Source: Enterococcus sp.
GTDB taxonomy: Bacteria > Bacillota > Bacilli > Lactobacillales > Enterococcaceae
Direction: 5' to 3'
Length of the DNA: 55,555 bases
Assembly: GCF_022711995.1 (NCBI RefSeq)
Contig: NZ_JALAHI010000034.1
Location: forward strand, 1 to 55,555
Of the stretch, positions 39,421 to 48,050 are shown in pieces. A model generated the notes under the pieces. It ran no database searches. It saw nothing but the letters and a program-made list of their open reading frames with translations, and had not been told where the DNA came from. A program made the position numbers and the translations under genes. Each line of letters begins with the position of its first letter. The first letter of the stretch is position 1.

Positions 39421-40751
39421 TAAAAGAGATTCGTAAAGAAGTTCGTTACTGACCGCCAGCCAATAACAAAAATATTTGCTTTTTCAACAGCTTGTGTGGT
39501 AACCAGCTCAGTGGTAGGCATTTCACTATCCTCCAAATAACCGAATGGATCCGCAGGAATCGTTGCCGTCACTTTTCCTAAAACAGTTTCCTTTTCAATA
39601 GGAGCAGAGACAGCATCTTCGCTCATCGTCTTGTTGTAATCGATCGCAGTCGTGAAATCTTTTGAGTCCATATCTTTACGTACCCAAAGCGATAGATCAT
39701 CTTTGACTGCTACGGGAACAGTGAGTTCTTTCCCATTTTTTACAGCGACTGTTTTCGTATTTTCAAGCTGATCACCAGCAGATAGCACAGGAACTTGTTT
39801 CCAGACATCGAAAGAATAATCCATGAGTTTACCTGTTTCAGTAAAACGCACACTAGGATTTTCAGCATGGCCATTCACATTTAAGACGACAGTGATGATA
39901 CGCTGACCGTTTCGCACAGCCGTTCCGACAAAGCAGGCACCGGCTAAATCAGTTGTTCCGGTTTTTAAGCCGTCCACACCGTCTTTTGCATTGATAAACC
40001 CTGGAAGCATCCAGTTCCAGTTGACCATTTCCACTGGCGAATAAGAACCTTCACCGAATGTTTTAGTAACAGTGCTGGTTACTTCCAATACTTCTGGAAA
40101 GTCTTGCAGCAAATGCCTTGCGACGATTGCGACATCTTTGGCAGATAATTCATTTTCATCGGTGGCAGTGGAACCAGGATAGATATTGTCTCCAAGATAA
40201 GTATTGTTCAGTCCGGAGGCATTGACGATTTTGGCATCCGTGATACCCCATTCAGAGAGTTTGGCTTTCATTTGATCAACAAAAGCAGATTCTGATCCAG
40301 CGATTTTTTCAGCTAATGCGACAATTGCCGCGTTGGCCGATTGAATATAACTCGCATCGTAAAGGTCTTTGACGGTGTATTGCACATCGCGATGCAAAGG
40401 CACATTGGATAAATCAGGGGTGACACTGAGATCTGCTGCGTACTGTGAGATTTCTACTGGATCCTCCCAAGACAGCTTGCCTTCTTTGACTTGTTCCGCA
40501 ACAAGATAGAGACTAATGATTTTTGTCATTGAGGCGATGCCCATAGGGGTTTCGCCCTCTTGATCATATAAAATCTTACCGGTAGTGAAATCCACCGAAA
40601 ACGCTGCTTTTGCATCAATGGAAAAGTTTTTGATTTCTTCTGGGGTAAACGTGATCTCCTCCGCATGGGAGATCAATGGGATTCCGGCAATAAAAAAGAG
40701 GGTGGCAAGACCCGCAATCAATGAGTACCAGATTTTGGCTAATTTCTGCAT
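39420..40751 (-). CDS. dacA: D-alanyl-D-alanine carboxypeptidase (DacA/PBP5 family)
   Basis: A 443-residue secreted, membrane-anchored low-molecular-weight penicillin-binding protein that trims the terminal D-Ala from peptidoglycan side chains. A signal peptide ends near ISHAEE. Active-site motifs are SMTK (74-77), SAN (138-140) and KTG (263-265). A C-terminal beta domain and an amphipathic tail ending SVTNFFTNLF should anchor it to the membrane. A well-formed promoter lies upstream. Confidence 0.95.
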   Translation of the reverse strand: MQKLAKIWYSLIAGLATLFFIAGIPLISHAEEITFTPEEIKNFSIDAKAAFSVDFTTGKILYDQEGETPMGIASMTKIISLYLVAEQVKEGKLSWEDPVEISQYAADLSVTPDLSNVPLHRDVQYTVKDLYDASYIQSANAAIVALAEKIAGSESAFVDQMKAKLSEWGITDAKIVNASGLNNTYLGDNIYPGSTATDENELSAKDVAIVARHLLQDFPEVLEVTSTVTKTFGEGSYSPVEMVNWNWMLPGFINAKDGVDGLKTGTTDLAGACFVGTAVRNGQRIITVVLNVNGHAENPSVRFTETGKLMDYSFDVWKQVPVLSAGDQLENTKTVAVKNGKELTVPVAVKDDLSLWVRKDMDSKDFTTAIDYNKTMSEDAVSAPIEKETVLGKVTATIPADPFGYLEDSEMPTTELVTTQAVEKANIFVIGWRSVTNFFTNLF

Positions 40752-40785
40752 AGGTAAACTCCTTCGTTTCTGTATCTAAATCAAA

Positions 40786-40814
40786 AGTTTAACAAAGAGT
40801 TTCCAGACTTGCAA
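40786..40814 (-). promoter_or_regulatory. promoter of dacA
   Basis: On the minus strand TTGCAA and TAAACT are separated by 17 bases. Confidence 0.7.
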
Positions 40815-40910
40815 TACTCTTCAAGAAAGTTCAAAAATTCATAAGATGCTGGTTTTCTTCTTACTGATCCTCTAGGCTAAAGTTTTCTTACAGTGAGGAT
40901 AAATTTAGGC

Positions 40911-41079
40911 AAAAAAAAAAGACTGCGAGATAAGCAACAAGTTGTATCCGAACAAATAGAGACTAGCTCGTAGAAAGCCTAGAGAGCAACCGCAATTAGC
41001 ACTTGCTGAATCCCAGATGCTCCGGCATGATCTTCGGATATTCAGTTTGTTGAACTTATGGCACAGACTCGTTTTTTTC
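40911..41079 (-). repeat. structured intergenic repeat, second copy type
   Basis: An about 170-bp element bounded by an A-run and a T-run. Outer arms GACTGCGAGATAAG and CTTATGGCACAGACTC pair imperfectly, and AACAAGTTG/TATCCGAA pairs with TTCGGATA/CAGTTTGTT. The outer arms resemble those of the element at 23366-23642. It lies just downstream of the 51-residue minus-strand gene and can act as its terminator. Confidence 0.7.
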
Positions 41080-41090
41080 AGATAAAGCGA

Positions 41091-41246
41091 TCAACGAATA
41101 CGATCTCTGGGATCCTGACTTACTTTTACAGGTACTTTTACTGCTCTTGTTTCGTGTTGCATCAATTGTCGAGCAAGCAAAAGTGATCCACCAAGTAATG
41201 CTGCTAAACCAAAAATTGAAAATAGTGAAACAAATGTCGCTAACAT
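41091..41246 (-). CDS. small single-span membrane protein, 51 residues
   Basis: The protein begins MLATFVSLFSIFGLAALLGG, a strong membrane span, then a basic tail with HETRAVKVPVKVSQDPRDRIR. I do not recognise a named family. GAAGGGAT lies a few bases upstream of the ATG, and a terminator-like repeat lies directly downstream, so it has the outline of a real independent gene. Topology with a cytoplasmic basic tail is inferred. Confidence 0.65.
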   Translation of the reverse strand: MLATFVSLFSIFGLAALLGGSLLLARQLMQHETRAVKVPVKVSQDPRDRIR

Positions 41247-41275
41247 AAAAATCCCTTCTTTCTGTTTTAATTAAT

Positions 41276-41357
41276 GTGGAAGGTAGGAATCGAACCTACA
41301 CCTTAAATTATGAACGATCAACTATCACTCAACGGAACACCTTGTTCAACCACTTCT
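41276..41357 (-). pseudogene. degenerate tRNA-like remnant
   Basis: On the minus strand a perfect T-arm, GTAGG-TTCGATT-CCTAC, is followed by CTTCCAC-A, an ideal acceptor 3' strand and discriminator. The expected 5' strand appears only as GTGGTTG (two mismatches). The central part does not form a normal anticodon arm: no 7-base loop with U at position 33 can be made. It could be a decayed tRNA gene, or a tRNA 3' end left as an attachment site by an integrated element. Confidence 0.45.
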
Positions 41358-41444
41358 TATTATTATAATAGCATGAATTTGCAAAATTTGCTGGTAAAAA
41401 ATCTGAGCATTTATAGGTGAAATCATGAAGAAAGTTTGAAGAAA

Positions 41445-41789
41445 TCAAGCAATCTTCGTCAATAGGTAGTAACAATCTTCTGCTTCATCGTAAAGAGTGA
41501 AGTGTTGGTCTTTTTGCTCGATGATCAGATGGTAACCCAATGCGTCTAATAAAACCAATCTTGATGGTGTTAGCTCAACGATGACGGTAGGAGAAAGTTT
41601 GCCATTGATCAACAGTGAATGCTCGCTAGTGATCTCAATAGATAGGGTGTCTTTCGTTTTTGAGGTGAATTGCCATTTTCCCACATATTGTTGTCGGGGT
41701 TCTATTTTTTGTCTTTCTTTTCTTAGTATGAGTGAACTGGCGATACCGGTCAAAAGTGACAGACCAATCAACAGTGAACGTTTTTTCAC
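41445..41789 (-). CDS. membrane-anchored protein, probable DUF4828
   Basis: A 114-residue protein with an N-terminal membrane segment (SLLIGLSLLTGIASSLIL) and an extracellular beta-rich part: YVGKWQFTSK, SIEITSEHSLLINGKL, VIVELTPSRLVLLDALG and FTLYDEAEDCYYLL. The pattern resembles the small DUF4828 family of Lactobacillales, function unknown. The start is GTG, eight bases after GGAAG; no ATG fits. Moderate confidence in the family name, higher that the gene is real. Confidence 0.65.
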   Translation of the reverse strand: MKKRSLLIGLSLLTGIASSLILRKERQKIEPRQQYVGKWQFTSKTKDTLSIEITSEHSLLINGKLSPTVIVELTPSRLVLLDALGYHLIIEQKDQHFTLYDEAEDCYYLLTKIA

Positions 41790-42169
41790 ATTTTCACTTC
41801 CATTCCTATCTTTGATGAAATTAGTATACCATGGGGAACAAAGAAATCCTCCTACTTTGGTCGGAACTTTAAAAGTTTTTAAGTGTAAAACTCCTTCGCT
41901 TGCTGAAAGAGGGATTTAGAGCAAGCGGCCATGATCTCAGTGGGAATGGTCCCCATGTGACATACATAGGACCGATGAATACTAACTAGAAGAGATGCCT
42001 TGTGGTAAAATCTCATAGAAGGGTCTCGTAGTATGGCGATGATTTTTTGAATTTTTTCAGGAAAAAGCAATTTATGAAGCGCTGCTTAAAAAAGGGAGAT
42101 CAGCCAGTATCAACGATTCTGTTTTCGATTGCTGGCTTTAAGCAGGGCTGTTGTGGGAGAGGGGAAGAA
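41790..42169. other. gap without a confident gene
   Basis: Nothing clear is coded here. A minus-strand frame at 41879-42070 reads like protein but starts at TTG without a ribosome site. At 42081-42146 CTGCTTAAA pairs with TTTAAGCAG and, inside, GCCAG pairs with CTGGC, forming a long stem just before sfsA. No T-run follows, so it is not a normal terminator. Confidence 0.5.
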
Positions 42170-42895
42170 ATGGAGTATCCAAATAGTCACTTGGCTCGTT
42201 TTATTATTCGCGAAAATCGCTTTATCGCTCGCTGTCAGTTGCTGACTGGTGAAGAAGTAGTGGTGCATGTCAAAAACACCGGCCGGGGAAAGGAAGTCCT
42301 TGTGCCGGGAGCATTGGTCAGCTTGCAATATTGGGATAGTCCCAAGCGAAAAACCAAGTATGATTTGATTGCAGTCAAAAAGGGGGATCAATGGATCAAT
42401 ATCGACAGTCAAGTGCCTAACCGTTTGGCGTATGAATCGTTACTAGATGGCACCATCCGTTTGCCTCATATCAAGGGGAATCTAACCCTGTTAAAAAAAG
42501 AAGTGACGTATCACCAATCAAAATTTGATTTCTATTTTGAAACAGATGCAGAAGAAAAAGGCTTCGTAGAAATCAAAGGGATGACTTTGGAAAACAAACG
42601 AGTGGGTGCTTTTCCAGATGCCCCCACCAGTCGTGGGCTGAAGCATGTGAGCGAACTGATCGATGCCAAGCAAGAAGGGTACTATGCTGCGGTATTATTT
42701 GTCGTGCAATTTGAACATGTGGATGTCGCGACGATCCATCGCGCCATGCAGCCAGAGCTAGCAGAAAAAATTAGGCAAGCAATAGCAGACGGAATCGAAG
42801 TTTTCGCGTATAATTGTCTTGTGGAGGAAACAAGCATTTCCATTCATCAGGCAGTGCCCTTTGAACTCACGGCTGCCTTTGAAGATCCGAACTGA
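42170..42895 (+). CDS. sfsA: SfsA family protein (sugar fermentation stimulation)
   Basis: A 241-residue cytoplasmic protein. SfsA features are RFIARCQLLTGEEVVVHVKN near the start, NTGRGKEVLVPG, FETDAEEKGFVEIKGMTLE with acidic residues typical of a nuclease-like core, FPDAPTSRGLKHVSEL and VLFVVQF. The family was named from E. coli; its molecular role is not settled, though a nucleic-acid-processing role has been proposed. ATG at 42170 follows GAGAGGGGAAG; upstream in-frame sequence does not resemble the family. Confidence 0.9.
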   Translation: MEYPNSHLARFIIRENRFIARCQLLTGEEVVVHVKNTGRGKEVLVPGALVSLQYWDSPKRKTKYDLIAVKKGDQWINIDSQVPNRLAYESLLDGTIRLPHIKGNLTLLKKEVTYHQSKFDFYFETDAEEKGFVEIKGMTLENKRVGAFPDAPTSRGLKHVSELIDAKQEGYYAAVLFVVQFEHVDVATIHRAMQPELAEKIRQAIADGIEVFAYNCLVEETSISIHQAVPFELTAAFEDPN

Positions 42896-42915
42896 CAAGA
42901 AAAGAGGGAATAGGA

Positions 42916-43914
42916 ATGATTCATTTAGGGATAATTGGTACAAATTGGATCACGGATCAATTTGTCCAGGCTGCGCATGAAACGGGTCGCTACCAATTAG
43001 TGGCTGTTTACTCAAGAAAGTTGGCGACGGCTCAATCTTTTGCAGAAAAATATGGAACAGTGACTTGTGTAGATGATTTAACGGCTTTCTTTCAACTAGA
43101 AGAACTAGATACTGTTTATATCGCATCACCTAACAGTCTGCATTTTGAGCAGGCCAAGCAAGGCATTTTGGCTGGGAAAAATGTGATCGTGGAGAAGCCG
43201 GCTTTTTCAACACCAGCAGAAATGGCAGAAATTATTGAATTGGCGAATCAAAAGCAAGTCTTATTCTTTGAAGCAGCGCGGAATATCCATGAAAAAAGTT
43301 TTGCTACCATTGCGGCTTTCCTACCGGAAAAAGGCAATGTGATTGGTGCAAACTTTACCTATATGAAATATTCCTCCCGCTATGATGCTGTTTTAGCAGG
43401 AGAAGAGCCGAACATTTTTTCAACTCATTTTTCAGGAGGTGCCTTGGCGGACTTAGGGGTCTATCCAGTGTACGCAGCACTGGCTTGGTTTGGCAGACCC
43501 CAAAATGTTTATTATTTTGCCCGGAAAATTGTGACGGGTGTTGATGGAATCGGTACGATCATTTTACGGTATGAAACCTTCGACGTAACCATTCAAACGG
43601 GCAAAATCGGCAATTCCGACTTGAAATCAGAAATATATTTTGAAAATGGGACATTGGAATTAAATGCCATCAATGCCATTGAGCAAGCGGTATTTTATGA
43701 CCGTACCCATAATGAAACAGTGTTACCAGTGACCGCACAAGCAAATCCGATGGTAGAGGAAGCCGCAGATTTTGCCGCAGTTATCGAAAATAAAACAGAT
43801 CCTCAACTGGGTGCTCGTTATGAAGAATGGATCGAATTGGCTCGCAATGTCAATGAAGCCATCTATCTTATGAGAAAACACGCAGAAATCACCTTTGATG
43901 CAGACAAAGAGTAA
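42916..43914 (+). CDS. Gfo/Idh/MocA family oxidoreductase
   Basis: A 332-residue NAD(P)-dependent oxidoreductase. The Rossmann start IHLGIIGTNWITDQFVQAA, then YIASPNSLHFEQA and the family motif VIVEKPAFST are present, followed by the C-terminal substrate domain with GGALADLGVYPVYAA. Substrates in this family are sugars, inositols or similar alcohols; none can be assigned. It begins 20 bases after sfsA with AGAGGGAATAGG upstream, and is likely in one operon with it and with the helicase gene. Confidence 0.88.
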   Translation: MIHLGIIGTNWITDQFVQAAHETGRYQLVAVYSRKLATAQSFAEKYGTVTCVDDLTAFFQLEELDTVYIASPNSLHFEQAKQGILAGKNVIVEKPAFSTPAEMAEIIELANQKQVLFFEAARNIHEKSFATIAAFLPEKGNVIGANFTYMKYSSRYDAVLAGEEPNIFSTHFSGGALADLGVYPVYAALAWFGRPQNVYYFARKIVTGVDGIGTIILRYETFDVTIQTGKIGNSDLKSEIYFENGTLELNAINAIEQAVFYDRTHNETVLPVTAQANPMVEEAADFAAVIENKTDPQLGARYEEWIELARNVNEAIYLMRKHAEITFDADKE

Positions 43915-43926
43915 GGAATGGAATGT

Positions 43927-45180
43927 ATGACAGCAACGTATTTATCAGAAGTTTGGCAAAAAAAGTGGCAGGATAGCGGCTTTTCTGCTCCTTCATTGAT
44001 TCAAGAACGGGTTTACCCCCTCTTAAAAGCAGGACAATCAGTAGTAGGCGTTTCGCCGACAGGTTCAGGGAAAACATTGGCCTATTTATTACCTTTATTG
44101 GAAGCAGTCAAAGTCGGCGAAGGCAATCAGCTCTTGATTTTGACCTCTTCTCAAGAATTGGCGATGCAAGTTACACAGGTGGCTCGGGACTGGGCCCAGT
44201 TGTTAGATTTACAGGTTTTACCATTGATTGGTGGGGCAAACACGAAACGACAAATTGAAAAATTAAAGACGAAACCAGAAGTTTTGGTGGGGACACCGGG
44301 ACGGGTATTGGAATTAATCAAATTAAAAAAAGTCAAAACTCAACAGATTCAAGCGGTCGTCTTGGATGAAGTCGATCAGCTCTTAAAAGAGGGCGCCTTT
44401 GGCCTTGCCAGCAAAATTTTAGCGCTTATTCCAAAACAGGCGACTCGCAGTTTCTTCTCTGCCACTGCCAATGAAGTGCTAAAAGAGATAGAAATGGTTT
44501 CAGAAACGCCAGAAATCATCGATGTGACAAAGGAAGACCAAAGCAAAGGGTTGATCCATCATTATTATTTGAATTATCCAAGTCGTAAATTAGTGGATGC
44601 TTTGCGGCGGTTGGCTTATTTACCAGATTTTCAAGGGTTGATTTTTTTCAATGAGCTTAGCGCATTAGGAAATGCCGAAGAAAAGCTCCTCTATCATGGA
44701 TTGCCGGTTGCTTCTCTGGCATCGGATCAGAACAAATTGACCCGCCGCGCTTCATTAGATGCTTTCCGACAAGGGAAAATCTGTGAATTGCTGACCACTG
44801 ATGTTGCTGCTAGAGGACTAGATGTGGATCAGTTGGGCTATGTCGTCAATACCGAGGTTCCGAAAGAGAAAGAAGCTTATCTGCATCGAGCAGGTCGTGT
44901 GGGACGGATGGGGAACGAAGGAACAGTAATCACCATCGTTCAAGACCACACCGTAAAGGATTTGAAAAAAATCGCTACGCAATTAGACATTTCGTTGCAA
45001 GAAGTTTTCTTACACGGAGGTGCTCTTCACACAGAACAACCAGAAACAAAACCTGAGTTGAAAAAAGAGCAAAGTGTGCAGAAAAATTCCAGAAAAAATA
45101 CTGAAAAATTACACACTATGCCTAAAAAAACCAAGAAAAAGCAAAAAAGCCAAAAAGACAAAGGCAAAAGACGCCATTGA
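43927..45180 (+). CDS. DEAD-box-like RNA helicase with DEVD motif
   Basis: A 417-residue helicase with both RecA-like domains. Motif I is SPTGSGKT (43-50), GTPGRVLEL follows, motif II reads VLDEVDQLL (DEVD rather than DEAD, residues 147-150), motif III FFSATAN, and motif VI HRAGRVGRMG. Motif Ia reads SSQELAMQ where PTRELA is usual. The last about 50 residues are rich in Lys (TKKKQKSQKDKGKRR), a probable RNA-binding tail. ATG at 43927 is best placed after GTAAGGAA. A role in RNA folding or decay is inferred from the family. Confidence 0.9.
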   Translation: MTATYLSEVWQKKWQDSGFSAPSLIQERVYPLLKAGQSVVGVSPTGSGKTLAYLLPLLEAVKVGEGNQLLILTSSQELAMQVTQVARDWAQLLDLQVLPLIGGANTKRQIEKLKTKPEVLVGTPGRVLELIKLKKVKTQQIQAVVLDEVDQLLKEGAFGLASKILALIPKQATRSFFSATANEVLKEIEMVSETPEIIDVTKEDQSKGLIHHYYLNYPSRKLVDALRRLAYLPDFQGLIFFNELSALGNAEEKLLYHGLPVASLASDQNKLTRRASLDAFRQGKICELLTTDVAARGLDVDQLGYVVNTEVPKEKEAYLHRAGRVGRMGNEGTVITIVQDHTVKDLKKIATQLDISLQEVFLHGGALHTEQPETKPELKKEQSVQKNSRKNTEKLHTMPKKTKKKQKSQKDKGKRRH

Positions 45181-45217
45181 GCGTCTTTTTGTGTTACTAT
45201 TAACGTTGGTTAATTAC

Positions 45218-45227
45218 TAGTGTGTAA
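45218..45227 (+). promoter_or_regulatory. TAGTGTGTAA box upstream of the sigma-54 activator gene
   Basis: TAGTGTGTAA lies 18 bases before the GTG start. The same sequence recurs at 47951-47960, AGTGTGTAA at 47975-47983, and it is inverted at 45109-45118 (TTACACACTA). Candidate site for the activator or another regulator. Confidence 0.45.
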
Positions 45228-45245
45228 TATTGAGGGGGCATTTTC

Positions 45246-47960
45246 GTGAATTCAAGGAAAGAAGAAATCTTTCAGACGATCGAACTGCACAAACAAGGTT
45301 TGACAGCCATAGAGGTGGCGGAGATCTTACAAATCGATCGCAGCAATGCAAGCCGTTATCTCAGTGAATTATTTAAAGAAAATAAAATCAGTAAACGCGC
45401 CGGGCGGCCAGTGATCTATGAGCCGTTAAATGAAGAAGTTCATGTGGATGTGTCCTCCGAGGTCAGTTTTGAAAGCCTTGTCGGGGTTCATGCCTCATTA
45501 AAAGTGAGTATCCAGCAAGCAAAAGCTGCCATTTTATACCCTCCTCGGGGACTCCATACGATTATTTTCGGAGAGACGGGAACCGGGAAATCATTATTTG
45601 CGGAGTGTATGTATCATTTTGCTGTGGAATCAAAAATGTTGAAAAAGGATGCGCCATTTGTTGCTTTTAACTGTGCGGACTATGCGCAAAATCCCCAATT
45701 ACTATTCGGTCATATTTTCGGGATCCGTAAAGGAGCTTATACCGGTGCTGCAGAAGATAGTCCCGGATTGATGGCAAAAGCCGACGGGGGGATCTTGTTT
45801 TTGGATGAGATCCATCGCTTACCACCAGAAGGACAGGAGATGCTGTTTACCTTTATCGATAAAGGGGTCTATCGTCCTTTAGGGGAAAGCAATCAAGTCT
45901 ACGAAGCGTCCGTGCAAATCATCGGTGCCACCACAGAGTCTTCGGAAAGCTTTTTGACAACATTCAATCGACGAATTCCAATGGCGATCACATTACCAAA
46001 CGTGGAAAGCCGTTCACTGGATGAACGTTATGAAATCATTTCCTTATTTATTAAGCAAGAAGCGACGCGACTCAACCAGAGAATCGATGTTGAACGGGAT
46101 GCCATCTTGGCTTTTATGCTGTATGAAGCAGAAGGCAACATCGGTCAAATCAAGCGCGACTTGAAACTCGTCTGTGCCAAAGCTTTCCTGCATTACCGAA
46201 CCTATAGCAAAAAGCATTTATTGATTCGTAAGGAAGACTGCTCGCTGCAAGTCCAAAAAGGATTGCTGAAGATCAAAGAAATGGCGGAACGACTGGATCG
46301 CTTTTTAGAAGGCAAAGGCGATTTCTTGAGTTTTGAACCTGGCGATCAAGATGTTGTTTGGTCACAAGATCCACAAAGAAATATGCAAGTGTATAATGAA
46401 ATAGAAGAAAAAGTCACTAGCTTGATCGAAACAGGTGTGGCAACGATCGATCTGGAAAACTTGATTTCCAAAGATGTGGATGCTTACTTTGAAATGTATG
46501 TAGAAGAGCTGACACAAAATCCTGTCCACAAAGAGTTGATTCCAGAAGACATTTGGAAACTGACGAATCATCTCTATGATATCGCAGAGCAGAAATTGGA
46601 TCGTACATACAATGAAAAGGCTCGCTTTGCTTTTGCTCTTCATCTCCAAAGTACGTTAGAGCGGGTCAAAGAAGGGCATATGATCGTCCACCCAGATTTG
46701 AATACGATTCGGAAAAACTTGAAATCCGAGTTTCAAGTAGCGATGGATTTGTCGACGATCATTGAAGAAGAACGCCATGTGGAAATTCCTTTTGATGAAA
46801 TCGGTTTTATTAGTATGTTTTTAGCCATCCAAGTAAAAAAACAATCCGTCATTCCCCTTGAGAAGGTGGAAGTGATCGTATTGATGCATGGAAAAGCGAC
46901 TGCCAGCAGTATGTTAGAGACCGCACAGGAACTTTTGGAGACCACTAGCGGTTATGCGATGAATATGTCGTTGGACACCGAAGTAGGGGCGATGTACGAA
47001 AAATTATTGGCTTATGTCTCTAAGAACAAAGAAAAACTAAGTAATGGGCTGTTGCTTTTGACTGATATGGGTTCGCTGAATTCTTTTGCAAATCTTATCT
47101 ATGAAGAAACGGGGATCCGAACGAAAGCCATTTCGATGTCTAGTACCATGATCGTGCTGGAAGCATTGCGGATGGCAGAGAATGGCCGCAGTCTTGAGGA
47201 CATTTACCAAAATATCCAACGCTCCTTTGAGACGATCATTCAAGAACAGTTCCGTACCGTTCGTGAAGCCAAGGGCAATAAAAAAGCCGTCATCGTTACT
47301 TGTTTTACCGGCGAAGGAGTGGCAGCCAAGCTGTATCAACGAATTTACCCAGTCGTCGATCAAGAGAAGGTTGAAATCATTCAGATGCAGTTTATTGAAA
47401 AGGAAACTTTCAAGAAGCACATTGATGGATTGCTGGAAGAATACGAGATCAAAGCCATCGCGGGCACAGTAGATATCGATTATCAAAACATCCCTTTCTT
47501 TTCAGCCTATGATGTCTTTGATGACGAACGGTTGAATGTGTTGAAGCGAATCGTTTCTGATGAGGTTCCCATCGAGAAAATCGTCCGTTCGTTGGAAAGT
47601 ACGATCACCCATGTGGGCTCGGTCTATCATTTGATCGAGAGCTTGCAACGCATCGTTCATCAAGTTCAAAACCAGTTGCACGTGACTTTGGAACCAACAG
47701 TAGACGCCGGGTTAGTGATCCATCTTGCTTTTCTGGTGGAGAGCAATTTGAAAAAGGAACCTTCCCGAGCGTTCAAGGATTTAGCCAACTTCCAAAAACG
47801 CTATCGTATCGAGACCGATGTGTTGCGGACGAATTTGCTGCAAATCGAAAAAAATTATCAGATCAAAATATCTGAGGACGAGATTGCCTATCTTACACAG
47901 ATGTTTTTAGAAAACGAAATAAAAAATCATCATGAATCCGCACACAATATTAGTGTGTAA
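45246..47960 (+). CDS. LevR-type sigma-54-dependent PTS regulator
   Basis: A 904-residue transcription activator. In order: N-terminal helix-turn-helix; AAA+ domain with Walker A GETGTGKS near 109-116, sigma-54 contact loop GAYTGA near 164 (usual form GAFTGA) and Walker B GGILFLDEIH; PRD1 at about 380-535; an EIIA(Man)-like domain with His in VLMHGKA near 547; an EIIB-like domain with Cys in VTCFTGEGVA near 683; PRD2 at about 795-890 with His in VIHLAFL. PTS phosphorylation of these domains should set activity. The start is GTG after GAGGGGGC. It should drive the -24/-12 promoter directly downstream. Confidence 0.93.
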   Translation: MNSRKEEIFQTIELHKQGLTAIEVAEILQIDRSNASRYLSELFKENKISKRAGRPVIYEPLNEEVHVDVSSEVSFESLVGVHASLKVSIQQAKAAILYPPRGLHTIIFGETGTGKSLFAECMYHFAVESKMLKKDAPFVAFNCADYAQNPQLLFGHIFGIRKGAYTGAAEDSPGLMAKADGGILFLDEIHRLPPEGQEMLFTFIDKGVYRPLGESNQVYEASVQIIGATTESSESFLTTFNRRIPMAITLPNVESRSLDERYEIISLFIKQEATRLNQRIDVERDAILAFMLYEAEGNIGQIKRDLKLVCAKAFLHYRTYSKKHLLIRKEDCSLQVQKGLLKIKEMAERLDRFLEGKGDFLSFEPGDQDVVWSQDPQRNMQVYNEIEEKVTSLIETGVATIDLENLISKDVDAYFEMYVEELTQNPVHKELIPEDIWKLTNHLYDIAEQKLDRTYNEKARFAFALHLQSTLERVKEGHMIVHPDLNTIRKNLKSEFQVAMDLSTIIEEERHVEIPFDEIGFISMFLAIQVKKQSVIPLEKVEVIVLMHGKATASSMLETAQELLETTSGYAMNMSLDTEVGAMYEKLLAYVSKNKEKLSNGLLLLTDMGSLNSFANLIYEETGIRTKAISMSSTMIVLEALRMAENGRSLEDIYQNIQRSFETIIQEQFRTVREAKGNKKAVIVTCFTGEGVAAKLYQRIYPVVDQEKVEIIQMQFIEKETFKKHIDGLLEEYEIKAIAGTVDIDYQNIPFFSAYDVFDDERLNVLKRIVSDEVPIEKIVRSLESTITHVGSVYHLIESLQRIVHQVQNQLHVTLEPTVDAGLVIHLAFLVESNLKKEPSRAFKDLANFQKRYRIETDVLRTNLLQIEKNYQIKISEDEIAYLTQMFLENEIKNHHESAHNISV

Positions 47961-47983
47961 CGAAAAAGTGCAGAAGTGTGTAA
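47951..47983 (+). promoter_or_regulatory. paired AGTGTGTAA boxes, candidate upstream activator sites
   Basis: AGTGTGTAA occurs at 47952-47960 and again at 47975-47983, 23 bases apart, close to two helical turns. CACAC at 47941-47945 makes the first box part of an inverted repeat with GTGTG. They lie about 55-85 bases upstream of the sigma-54 promoter, a normal place for enhancer sites. Confidence 0.55.
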
Positions 47984-48035
47984 ATGAAAATTGGTGCAGA
48001 CCATTGTTAAATCAAGGTTTGCCCTTTTTTTATTT

Positions 48036-48050
48036 TGGCACGCTTTTTGC
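48036..48050 (+). promoter_or_regulatory. sigma-54 (-24/-12) promoter of the PTS operon
   Basis: TGGCACGCTTTTTGC matches the sigma-54 consensus, with GG (48037-48038) and GC (48049-48050) exactly ten bases apart. The upstream gene encodes a sigma-54 activator. Confidence 0.93.

Noticed and set aside
41879-42070. Minus-strand frame as an intact gene
   Set aside because: TTG start with no ribosome site and a stop just upstream; kept only as a possible remnant in the findings.
45109-45118. Inverted TTACACACTA in the helicase 3' end as a real regulator site
   Set aside because: It lies in an A/T- and Lys-codon-rich coding tail and may be chance; not listed as a feature of its own.
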